Source: Phytophthora colocasiae
Lineage: Eukaryota > Oomycota > Peronosporomycetes > Peronosporales > Peronosporaceae
Length of the DNA: 64,000 nucleotides
Assembly: GCA_018806915.1 (NCBI GenBank)
Contig: JAGKQI010000037.1
Span: forward strand, 248,001 to 312,000
Direction: 5' to 3'
A model generated the notes under the pieces. That model was given only the letters and a program-made list of their open reading frames with translations. It was not told the DNA's origin and searched no databases. This document shows positions 55,102 to 64,000 of the stretch, in pieces. The position numbers were made by a program, and so were the translations under genes. How positions within the stretch are numbered: the stretch's first letter is position 1; each line of letters opens with the position of its first letter.

Positions 55102-56556
55102 ATGGCTGCTTCCTCGTTCCTGGCGCGTGTGCGTCCCTCGTGCTCTAAACTGGTGGAGAATGAGAGTTCGTCGGTGCGAATTAACGAGGACAAAGTGCGC
55201 GCGTTCGTGGAGGATCTGGACGTGAAGGAGTTCGCGCAACTTGCGGAGCCTATGAACTTCCCTCTCAACTTCCGTTCGCAGCAGGACGAAATCAACTTTT
55301 TGAGTATGTTTGCAATGTACTTAGAGGCTCTAATTGTTGCTGAAGGGTTGTGTGGATGATTGCAGCGCTGTATGGACTATTGAACTTCGGTAGCGGCTTC
55401 CGGAAGGACCTGCACAAGTACACGGACCGAGGAGCTCATGACACTATTGTGAGTATCTTTTGTGAGAGAATTGGGTGGGAAATGGAGAATGATCTGTTTC
55501 TCTTTGTTGTGCAGGTGTTCGGACTTATTGGCATGTACATCTCAGTGCCCAAATTAGACGCCCAGTTCATGCAGAACTTGAGTATCGACCTGGTAGCAAA
55601 CTACTTCAGCATCCCATTGGAGCAGGATGAACAAGTATCTCCTGGAATCTACATGGCCAAGCCGGTACGATACCTGATGATGAATGGAGGATATTCGGTG
55701 GATTTCTTACTGTTGTCGTGGTTGGTCTGGTGCAGGGGCCGTTGAAGCCGCTGGCTGTGATGCTCCAAAAGATTCTAAACGAGAGCGGACAGAAGCTGAT
55801 TGATCTGAAAATGGAGGATTTCGGAGCGTTCGTCCTTGCCAACCTCTCGCCGAAATCCACTGGAGATCTGGAAGAGAAAGAAGCGGTCGGTACTGGTCCC
55901 AGTGCAGCGTATCTTGTGGATCGATTTGTGGAGACGTTCCCGGGTTTTGACGACCATTACGATATCCATGGTGAAGAAGTATATCTCCTCAAGCGTGCTC
56001 AACTCTCTGTCGCGTGCATTTACCGTCGGTTCAAGGTAGGGAACTGCCAAGAAGGCATTAGAGACCAGCAACTAATCAACTTAAATGCCTGACAGGACTC
56101 GGAACCGAAGCTGACGTTTGCCGATATCAACGAGCTGACGGCATTCAGTGACAACGTAAGAGAGGAACCTCAATTCGAAGCTCTGTTGTATTAAAATGTT
56201 AACCCTCTACGATATTGTTCTTGTACAGGTTCTGCCGTGTGTGCTACATGCTCTGGGCGTTCTTGAGGTAATAGAAGTTGCTTGCACTTACTGTATTGAG
56301 TTTAAACTCATTGTCATTATCCCATTAGTATGATGCAGAGCTGGAGGAGCGGATCAAGCGCGGCGAGGAACTTCCTGCCGGCCAACAAGAGTGCGAACTT
56401 CGTGCCGCTGCAGTCGTAGCAAGTGATCTCATCATTGCAGAAAGCAAAGGCCGTCTCGGTTCTCTTGAGCTGGACTTCTACCTGTGGCGTGTAGGCAAGG
56501 AGGATCGTTTCCGAGGTCTCGAGCGCCATGCCACGCGCGACACCTTCTTCTACTGA
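55102..56556 (+). CDS. QNG1: queuosine 5'-phosphate N-glycosylase/hydrolase (QNG1, DUF2419)
   Basis: Seven exons (55102-55303, 55366-55448, 55515-55664, 55736-56035, 56096-56155, 56229-56267, 56329-56556) give 353 residues in one frame. Family marks include EFAQLAEPMNFPLNFRSQ, ALYGLLNFGSGFRKDLHK, GAHDTI, ETFPGFDDH, LLKRAQLSVACIYRRF and ERHATRDTFFY. The enzyme releases queuine base from queuosine 5'-phosphate so that eukaryotes can reuse the bacterial or dietary base in tRNA wobble positions. The 39-base sixth exon (VLPCVLHALGVLE) is unusually short, but its phases and splice sites hold. Neighbouring genes have no obvious link to tRNA modification. Confidence 0.9.
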
Positions 56557-56803
56557 GCTTGACGTTTCGATCACCGAGCCTCATCTACGTGAAGGTAGCT
56601 TTAAAACCACGATAATTTTCACACGCGGCTGCCTCTGCCGGGCTTCAACTCGTTTCCGTCTTCGATTTGCCACACCTGAGTCAGGTCTATCGGCGGGGCA
56701 GAAGCAAGCAGGGACGGCGCGAAAAGTATCGCAACTCATCGAGTTTGCCCACGCTTCGAGCCTTCCCGAATCTTCCTCGTTATCCTCTTCTTTGCCCGCA
56801 AAG

Positions 56804-58036
56804 ATGGGTACTCCCACGACGCAGCCGCCGACGTTACCTGCATGCGCTCGCTGCCCTCAGCCACTTGAGCTTTCTCTCTGCGTACCGAAGAGCTCGCTTC
56901 GTTCTTTACCTTACCGCAGCAAAACACACTGGAAATCAGGCCAAAGTGCTCGACAGCCACACGTGTGCAATTCAGCGCCGTATCAGATTTCTCAAACCAT
57001 TAACCAGTTCGCAATGGGCGATGTACATGTAGACGTTGTGCTGCAGCGAAGAGCTTCATCGTTCATCAAGGAGAAGCCCAGTCCAAGCCATCGGGTATTG
57101 ACAGCAGATGTCATGAGACCCTCAGGTCTCCCACTACGGCAACGCTCACTGGGTGCAATGCCTGGAATGGCTCGTTATCGCTCCGATTCGGCGCGTCTCA
57201 GTGTCTACAGCACGTCCGGCACCGCGTACGAGAGCGTCGTAGTGGTCGGACACGTGCGCGGCTCGGACAACGTCGTGTACTACCTGCTGGAGGTGCGTTC
57301 GTGGGAGATGCCGCTCGAAGGCTACGTGGTGCGGCGTAGATACAACGATTTCCATAAATTCTATCAAGAACTGGCCAAGTTGATGCCCTCGCAACGTCCT
57401 CGAAGCAGCACCAGCATTGGCTTCGGGCTCTACTACTCGTCGCTACTGTGCAATCCCTTGGCAAAAGGAAAACCTGAAGCCTCGCCACTGTGGTCACCTG
57501 TACGGACAGAGGACAGTCGACCTAATGGTACCGATCAGAGGAGAGGATCATGGATCAGTGAAGGTAGCAGCAACTCGCAGCCGCAGCAAGTGGACGAGTT
57601 CGATACAAGAAGCAGTGCGCCGACTGCACTGACCGAAGAGTTCCAACCAAACGGTGGCGTGTCCAACTACAACAGCAATGCGGTGCTGCCTATGGAAGAC
57701 GTCAAATTCAATCTGGCTGGACGCCCGTGGCTTCCAGCCATGCCAAGTGGAGGTATGTTCACTGTGTTCACCACGCGTCACGCTCTCATCAATTACCGCA
57801 TCGAACAGTTCAACCACATTCTGGCCGCTGTGATGAGCGACAAGTCCAGTGATGTGGCTAAAGTATTAATGAACTTCATCCAGGAGAAACCCGATGCACA
57901 GACGCAGACATACACGAACTTGTCCGAGTACGCGCCTATCGACATCCCGTTCAATGTGGAGCGCTGTGCACGACGGAGAGCCATGTCCATGGGCAAGCGC
58001 CAACTGCGGGACCAAGCTTCCTCACCCGTTCCATGA
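56804..58036 (+). CDS. PX-domain phosphoinositide-binding protein
   Basis: Single exon, 410 residues from the ATG at 56804. The frame is open further upstream into the end of QNG1, but that part reads as low-quality sequence. The PX domain lies at about residues 140-330: YYLLEVRSWEMPLEGYVVRR followed by RYNDFHKFYQELAKLMP, the RR-Y-DF basic patch that binds phosphatidylinositol 3-phosphate. A long Ser/Gln-rich insertion then separates it from the final RPWLPAMPSGG and a helix (YRIEQFNHILAAVMS). An insertion inside a PX domain is unusual in length here. Endosomal membrane recruitment is likely; the partner is unknown. Confidence 0.75.
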   Translation: MGTPTTQPPTLPACARCPQPLELSLCVPKSSLRSLPYRSKTHWKSGQSARQPHVCNSAPYQISQTINQFAMGDVHVDVVLQRRASSFIKEKPSPSHRVLTADVMRPSGLPLRQRSLGAMPGMARYRSDSARLSVYSTSGTAYESVVVVGHVRGSDNVVYYLLEVRSWEMPLEGYVVRRRYNDFHKFYQELAKLMPSQRPRSSTSIGFGLYYSSLLCNPLAKGKPEASPLWSPVRTEDSRPNGTDQRRGSWISEGSSNSQPQQVDEFDTRSSAPTALTEEFQPNGGVSNYNSNAVLPMEDVKFNLAGRPWLPAMPSGGMFTVFTTRHALINYRIEQFNHILAAVMSDKSSDVAKVLMNFIQEKPDAQTQTYTNLSEYAPIDIPFNVERCARRRAMSMGKRQLRDQASSPVP

Positions 58037-58226
58037 CACACGACGACGTGATCGACCAACATAGTGATGTAGAGTAGCGATAGAGATGACGTGAAGCCTG
58101 ATACAAATGTCAAAAGTGTAGCCATTCACAGCTTTCGAATGCAACTTCAACTTAGTGACATGGCTACAATTAGCCGAACCGAACTCAGTATCGCTTTAGC
58201 TTTCAAGGTGTGAGTTGATTGCTGGG

Positions 58227-60019
58227 ATGAAGCTGCTTCTATTGCTTTGGACTGCGTGTTTGTGTGGTGCTTTGGGTGATGATATTTACGATGTGATCAT
58301 TGTGGGGTCTGGGCCTGGTGGACTGGTGGCAGCTGAATACCTCACTCGTCAATCGGATATCTCTTTGCTGCTGCTCGAGGCTGGTAATGTATCTCTACAG
58401 AACACTGGAGGTACAGATGTGCTGTCGTACTCGGAGTCCAAAGGCTGGACGAAGTTCGACATCCCTGGGGAATTCGACAACACCATTTACAACAGCGAGA
58501 ACGAAGGTTATCGAGTGGATTGGATCGATCAGGCCTCCATTTGGTTAGGTAAACTCCTCGGTGGATGCTCGTCAATCAGTGCTGTTCAATACTTCCGCAC
58601 ACCTGACGACTACGTGACCAAGGCAGCATGGCCGTATAGTGCGGAGGTGGTGAACAGCGGATTTGATGCTGTCGAGGAACTGTCCCCGTATACAGATACA
58701 CCGTCTGCGGATGGCGAGTATTATCTGCTAGAGGGATTTGATATCGTGAGCTCGGCTTTGGATGGTATCGGATACGCGTTCAAGCCACTGAATGAGGAAG
58801 AAGCTAGGAACAACAAGAACAACACGTACGGACACCCACCGTACACTATCAAGGATGGACTGAGGAGTTCACCTGCCAAAACGTTCTACTCGGAGATAGA
58901 GAACCGGGAGAACTTCAAGCTCCTCGTGAACTCAAAGGCGCTGTATATTCAGCATAAGCTAGGCAATGCTACAGGAGTCGTGTACGAGAGTGAAACAGGA
59001 GAGACGGCGGCAGTATCATTGACTGAAGGAGGCGTAGTAGTCGTTGCGGCTGGGGCACTAAGCACACCGCAGCTGCTTATGCAGAGCGGTATCGGCCCTC
59101 AAGATCAACTTGAAGCATTTGCCTCTGCAGGTTCTTTTGATGGTGTTGGCGAGAAAGATTCGTGGGTTATCAACGAGCAAGTGGGGAAGTCAGTTTTTGA
59201 CGCTGCGGTGGTCTACGCCTCGTTCACTCACGCTGGGATGAAGCCGTTCTTGAACAGGCAACGACCAGAAGAAGCCATTGCGCAGTTTGTCAAGAACCAG
59301 ACGGGCCCATGGGCAATCCCTGGTCCGGTGATGACGGCCTACGCGACACAAGAGATCAGTGGCCGCGAATATGAGTTCCAAACGACGGTGCTTCCTCATG
59401 GATTTGGGGACGACTATGAGACGGATGAAGCGTACACGCTCGCATTGTTAATCAACAACCCAGAGTCCCGAGACTACATCAGTGTTAATGGCAACTCATT
59501 CAATGTGGCGACTAATGGCTCTTGGTACTTGTCGACTCCGAACGACATTGCCGCGATGGAGTTCTACGCCGCCAAGATGATCTCCACAATGACTGACGCC
59601 GGGTCGGTGTTCCTAGGGAGCAGTGGAGAAGTCGACATCTCCAGCTGGGTTTCCAATAACGCTGGCAGTGTGAGCCACCACTTCGGAGGAAGCTGTTATA
59701 CGGCAGCGGACGGTGCTGAGGATGTCTCGCGGTGTGCTGATGCATCGTTCCGAGTCATTGGTACGCAGAATGTTTACCTCAGCGCGCTAGCCTAATGAAA
59801 GAGGGGACGGTCAACCCGTACGCCTTCGTCATGTACATTGGACACCAAGCAGCCAAGAACGTGCTAGACGCCGCCTTCGGAATGAATTCGGACATTGAGG
59901 TGGAAGGTGAGACATCGACTGCTAGCCAGTCATCCTCGACCAGCGGATACGTGCGTAATACTGTTGGTGGAGCAGTGTACTGCTGTACCATTCTCGTTTT
60001 AATCTTGCTCTTGGATTAA
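58227..60019 (+). CDS. secreted GMC oxidoreductase with apparent frameshift near the C-terminus
   Basis: The N-terminus MKLLLLLWTACLCGALG is a signal peptide. It is followed by the FAD-binding YDVIIVGSGPGGLVAAEYL, the GMC signature region GKLLGGCSSISAVQYFR, and VVVVAAGALSTPQLLMQSGI. The catalytic segment SVSHHFGGSCYTAADG has the active-site His. At about 59783-59795 the frame reaches a stop after TQNVYLSALA. A frame one base away continues the family C-terminus (ASLMKEGTVNPYAFVMYIG) and ends with a Ser-rich stretch and a hydrophobic tail (GAVYCCTILVLILLLD) that fits a GPI signal. So there is a single-base lesion, sequencing error or population variant. Substrates of such enzymes are alcohols or sugars; this one is unknown. 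Confidence 0.8.
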
Positions 60020-61014
60020 GAAGGCGTGATACATGTACTTCTCAAAAGTTCACCTCCACCGAAATCGTGAAATCGTCGAGCTTTCGCGTCTCTTGTTGGC
60101 ATATTGCTCTCATTGTGATCCACAGACAGAATTTGCAGCTGGCACCTTGTCGTGCAGCCATCGGGCGTTGAGGATCGAGCGTAACAAGTAGGAACTCCCT
60201 TCAACTCGAAGTTCATGGGAGCACAAGGGCACCCTCTTGCAGATGAAGCGAAACCCATCGAAATGAGGCGATCAGCAGGCGAAATTTCAACTCCCCGTTC
60301 GCCGACGTCGGCTGGCATGACAAAAAAATGAAAGTAGAAATGGGCAAATGGTGCTCCAAGTTGAAGAGTGTACATGTACAGTAGTGTTCAGGCTCTGATT
60401 AGCGGTGTACGTTCGACATACACATGTACCTACGCGCAGGACAAAAGTTCTTGCTCACAAAGCTCCGACATACTGCACCATCGTTTCCACACAATTCAAA
60501 CGTAATGTCGTTGAAAAACTCTGGAAAACCTTTTGTGTGTCACGTTGTCTCTTGCAGGAAGTTGTCCCCGTGTCCCTAGCCGTGCTAAGCTTGCATGTAA
60601 GGATAGCACTGAGCAATGCTTTTTCGTTGCTGCGATACTGAAATGGGTGCGCTCCTTCCAGTTTTGGTCTTCCTCCAAATTAGTCGCCACCTGTTTCCAC
60701 TGAACAACGGAGACCAGACACTTCGTCCACCTTTGGCCCGACTATCTCGCTGCACTAGGGTTCCCGTAGGCAAACAGCCAGTTTTGCAAGTCTCTTGTTG
60801 GTCCTCTCCTCTTCCTTCGGGTCTGGGCACCACCTCTTTCATTAGCAAACCCACGCTTCCTCCGACTAATTCGGCTAGGTACAATAAGGTGTGCATTCCT
60901 TCTCCTTATTGGTGTATTAAAATGTGCTCTTTCCTCCCCCCTCCAGGCGCCTTCGGTTGCTACTATAACCTTTATACACGTCGTGAACCAGCGACGTACC
61001 ATTAAGTGCGTCCA
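60020..61014. other. spacer with no gene seen
   Basis: About 1 kb. Overlapping open stretches on both strands are short and have no family resemblance. The sequence before 61015 presumably holds the promoter of the next gene. Confidence 0.4.
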
Positions 61015-62572
61015 ATGTTGGGACGCAACGTTTGTCTCGTGGCGTTGATCGCCGGTAAGTGACTGTGAGTTTCGGTGGTAGGGGGAGACTTTCAATACTG
61101 ACAGTTGCAACAGTTGCAGTGCAGGTGACGGCGGTGCACGCGGCGTCTTCCATCTGCAGTAAAGCCGAGGAATGTTACGTGAACGGATCGTCGTCCAAGG
61201 TTTGTGACCGCACAGCCAAGAAGTGCAACCGATGCATTAGTGAGAGGGAAAGTGACTCGATGTGGACGACGATCGGGGCCTGGACCGAGTACAACTGCTA
61301 CGCCTACGACGACGGCGAGTGTCCGAAGGGGACGACTGAGTGTTCTGCAAGTACGTTGAGGTCTCTTGTTCACTGCATTTTTAAAGAGTGAGAACTGACT
61401 CGAGTGTTGATACAGTGTTGACGACATCTAGTGATGATGAAGAGAGCAGCACAGGTTCAGAGGAGGCAGGGACTTCAGACGAGAGTTCCAAGTCGACCTC
61501 GACGTCCAGCTCCACCAAGAAGAAGTCTTCTTCTTCCAGCAGCGATTCATCCAAATCAACCAGCAGCAGCACGTCTTCCAAGAAGAAGAAAACGACGTCT
61601 TCTTCTTCGTCCAGTGACTCAGGCAGCAGTGAAAGTACATCTAAGACGACCAAACCGACTACGAAGAAGACGACTAAGCCTGCTACGAAGTCTTCTGCCT
61701 CGTCGAGCAGCGATGGTTCGTCTGGCGACGCATCCAGTGCCTCAGCTAGCGCCTCAGCTAACTCAGAATCTTCCTCTGCTTCTGCATCTGGAGGCTTTAA
61801 CTCTACCTCACAAAGCTCCGCTGGTAGTTCTGGATCAAAGGACGAACATCCGAAGACCAGCAGTGTGAGCGCAACAGTAGCTCCGACCAACACTGCCACC
61901 ACCACCAAGTCGACGACTTCAGACTCGACACTAAGTGACACCAGCGCCAAGAACTCGAACACTGCTAGCGCCGACTCAAACTCGGGCGGAAGTAAGTTGG
62001 GCTTGATTCTAGGCATCGCAGGAGGTGCCTGTGTGCTCGTAGCCATCGCAGGGTTCGTTGTCTGGAAGAAGAAGCAGGACGACGAGGACTCGGATGATGA
62101 GGACGCAGCTTTCTCGCCCAACAAACCGGCTGCTAACCGTACGATGGCCGCGCCGCCTTCTGCGTCGACCGCCACGACGGCGTACACTGCTCAGTCCAAC
62201 AACTACGACGGCTATAACAACAACTACGGCAACAAGTACGAGAGCCATTACAACAACAACTACAACGGCAACTACGGCGACAGTGGTTACAGCAGCAACT
62301 ACGCTAGCACCACGTCAACGCAGTACGCTGCCGGTGCTGGTGGAGCGGTTCCTGCCAGCTACGGCAGCCCGTCGTCGATTGATATCGATGCCGACAACAA
62401 CATTCGTCGCACGGACAGCATCTTGGGCGGCACTGGCATCACGACGTCGAGTGAACAGACCCCGTTCGAGTTCAGCGGAGGCCCCAGTCCCGCCAACAAC
62501 GACGTGTGGGGCAACGAGGCTAGCAGTTTCCGCCAGAAACGCACCGCGAGCAACGTGTCCGTGGAGTTTTAG
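61015..62572 (+). CDS. mucin-like single-pass membrane protein with Cys-rich ectodomain
   Basis: Three exons (61015-61054, 61120-61350, 61416-62572) give 475 residues. A signal peptide (MLGRNVCLVALIAVQVTAVH, cleaved near AASS) leads to a short eight-Cys domain (ICSKAEECYVNG ... KKCNRCISE ... NCYAYDDGECPKG). A long Ser/Thr/Lys-rich mucin-like region, likely heavily O-glycosylated, follows. Then comes one membrane helix (LGLILGIAGGACVLVAIAGF) ending in basic VWKKKQ and an Asn/Tyr-rich cytosolic tail with repeated NNY. This layout suits a cell-wall or surface sensor, as in fungal WSC/Mid2-type stress sensors, but I see no sequence family. The first intron interrupts the signal peptide. An extracellular role is an inference from topology. 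Confidence 0.75.
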
Positions 62573-62731
62573 GCCGCAGGTTCATATGGTAAGGTAACTC
62601 ATTCAAGAGGTTTTGTCTGTCAGTACGAGAGTATCAATGATCGTTTGTTCTTTTTCATTGCGCTTGGCGTCTTGAGTATCTATGTGCATCTAACCGTATT
62701 GACTTGGAACACGAGGATTTTAGTGTCTTGA

Positions 62732-64000
62732 TCAGTTTTCCACCGTGTAGAGAGAGAAAGCGAGCTGCGACCCGAAACCTGCAGCGAAGCGTAGCGCGTA
62801 TTTGTGCGCGTAGGGACCACCAGGAGCGAGGCGGAGAGGAGTCTCGCCCAGGTTCGGGTCATGGTTCTCAAAGTGCACTACAGGCGGGACATGTCCATAA
62901 CGGAGACCTTCAATTGCTGCTATGTCCTCGAAAGCCACAGCCATGGGGTGTCCCGTAAAGCCCTTGGTATTAGCGACCATGAGCTCAGCCAGCAGCTCCG
63001 AGCCGAATGCTGTACGCAGCGCCGTCACTTCCGTGTAAGCACAAGAAGACTTGGCCGAAGCGTTGGTGCCCGTCTCGTGGCTGTAGTAGACCCCGTTGCG
63101 AGCGAGTTCCTCTCGAGTGATGCCGAAGTCACTCTCAACACGCGTCAGAAAGCGTACAAGCTCCTGACCAACGTGATTCGGCTCCAACGCAGCACCGTGG
63201 TAAGCTGAGTTACTGAATTGAGTGGCAAGCAGACGCACAGTCTTCTTGTCTGACATGGGGCGCTGTGCGAAGGCCAGTGGCGACTCCAACACCAAACCGA
63301 TTGCTCCACTGCCGACAATCATCCCACTGCGCTTCACATCAAACGGACGAGCTGCTGCGCCCGCAGTCGGAGCGATACAGGCAGCACCAAGCGCGCGGAA
63401 GCCGCCACCAATCAACGGCATCATGGTTTCCGAGCTAGCAGTGTCGCTGGACACTACAATCACTCGCTCACACTTGCCAGAATTGATCCAGTCCTGAGCC
63501 ATACCGACGGCCTGAGTAGCACCTGCACACGCTGCGTTAATCTGCGTGTTGGGCCCACGGACCCCCGTGAGTTGAGCGACTTGAGCGTTTGCAAGCACAA
63601 GCAGTCGGAAGAGGATCTTGCGGTCCAACTCGTAAGTAGATTCGACCTCCTTCTCCCTCTCTTGTTGGTAACGAGAAGTCTCGGACACTGCCGCGTTCAT
63701 GGTAGGAAACGAAGTGGCGTAGATGACGCCTGTCGAATCAAGCTTGTCCTCAGGCAAACGCCAGTTACCATCCCTTCCATCAGCAAGACCAGCACTACGA
63801 ACAGCCTCGAGGCCAGCAGCCACAGCCAACTGTGTAGGTTCATCCATAGAGTTGGCGATCGTTGTAGCAATACCGTAGTCCTTCTCAAGATCAACGTGGT
63901 CAACAATTGCAGATACTTGAATGCACTTTTCTCGGGTTGAAACTGGAGACCGCGTCAATTCACCCGTGGCCTTGTCCTTGTGGACTTGAACAATATTCCG
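62732..64000 (-). CDS. beta-ketoacyl synthase (KAS/PUFA-synthase type), 5' end beyond window
   Basis: The open frame runs from the right window edge to a TGA at 62732-62734, at least 422 residues. The thiolase-fold active-site triad is visible: Cys in INAACAGATQAV, first His in YSHETGTNASAK, and second His with its Lys in ANTKGFTGHPMAVAFED. The C-terminus GGFGSQ-like loop (FAAGFGSQLAFSLY) completes the domain. It condenses malonyl units onto an acyl chain. The domain arrangement to the right would decide between a stand-alone KAS and a multidomain polyketide or polyunsaturated fatty-acid synthase. The sequence resembles the KS of large synthases more than mitochondrial KASII, judged only by eye. 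Confidence 0.82.
   Translation of the reverse strand, partial: RNIVQVHKDKATGELTRSPVSTREKCIQVSAIVDHVDLEKDYGIATTIANSMDEPTQLAVAAGLEAVRSAGLADGRDGNWRLPEDKLDSTGVIYATSFPTMNAAVSETSRYQQEREKEVESTYELDRKILFRLLVLANAQVAQLTGVRGPNTQINAACAGATQAVGMAQDWINSGKCERVIVVSSDTASSETMMPLIGGGFRALGAACIAPTAGAAARPFDVKRSGMIVGSGAIGLVLESPLAFAQRPMSDKKTVRLLATQFSNSAYHGAALEPNHVGQELVRFLTRVESDFGITREELARNGVYYSHETGTNASAKSSCAYTEVTALRTAFGSELLAELMVANTKGFTGHPMAVAFEDIAAIEGLRYGHVPPVVHFENHDPNLGETPLRLAPGGPYAHKYALRFAAGFGSQLAFSLYTVEN

Noticed and set aside
61381..62187. 268-residue open frame on the minus strand opposite the mucin-like gene
   Set aside because: It is the antisense of Ser/Thr/Lys codon repeats, which rarely give stops on the other strand. 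The plus-strand frame has a signal peptide, splice sites and a membrane helix.

Overview
This is eukaryotic nuclear DNA, most likely from an oomycete and plausibly a Phytophthora-like species. Three things point that way. Most genes carry 60-100 bp GT-AG introns with very short intergenic gaps. The gene set is eukaryotic (retromer VPS35, CNOT11, STE24, PARP, frataxin, complex I NDUFS6, mitochondrial carrier). The left third is packed with broken transposable elements. The species call is an inference from gene style and family membership, not from a marker gene.

Layout. Bases 1-11,100 are almost entirely mobile-element wreckage: a Ty1/copia element on the minus strand with an LTR at about 3,919-4,334, a PIF/Harbinger-type transposase, a Tc1/mariner fragment, a Ty3/gypsy gag with its LTR and primer-binding site, a truncated Myb-like ORF, and a second copia gag with a probable LTR. 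Bases 11,727-19,572 are a rearranged partial duplicate of the two-gene locus that sits intact at 26.7-30.8 kb. One half is inverted and the other half direct. The direct half is interrupted by a MULE (13,320-19,100, perfect 9-bp target duplication), which is itself interrupted by a hAT element (13,463-18,191, perfect 13-bp terminal repeats, perfect 8-bp target duplication). The hAT also carries antisense remnants with an IQ calmodulin-binding motif. This gives a readable order of events: duplication, then MULE, then hAT.

From 21 kb to the right end the window is gene-dense and largely intact: coiled-coil protein, VPS35, NDUFS6, class IV aminotransferase, a longin-like candidate gene, a guanylate-binding-protein-like protein, STE24, PARP, two Orai-like channel genes flanking an aspartokinase-homoserine dehydrogenase fusion, a large helical protein of unknown role, a mitochondrial Rieske protein, a YHM2-type carrier, a sphingomyelinase-like phosphodiesterase, a MORN protein, a WW protein, frataxin, CNOT11, queuosine salvage QNG1, a PX protein, a secreted GMC oxidoreductase with an apparent frameshift, a mucin-like membrane protein, and a ketoacyl synthase running off the end.

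The genes do not form one pathway. There is a mitochondrial theme (NDUFS6, frataxin, Rieske protein, YHM2), a membrane trafficking and lipid theme (VPS35, PX, sphingomyelinase-like, GBP-like) and a calcium theme (the Orai pair and the IQ remnant). The most unusual signals are the nested-transposon rearranged duplicate, a GBP-like protein lacking GTPase motifs, a homoserine dehydrogenase half lacking its nucleotide-binding and catalytic residues, and the divergent Orai-like pair. No tRNA, rRNA or CRISPR was recognised. Exon boundaries were placed by eye from GT/AG sites, reading frame and family similarity.
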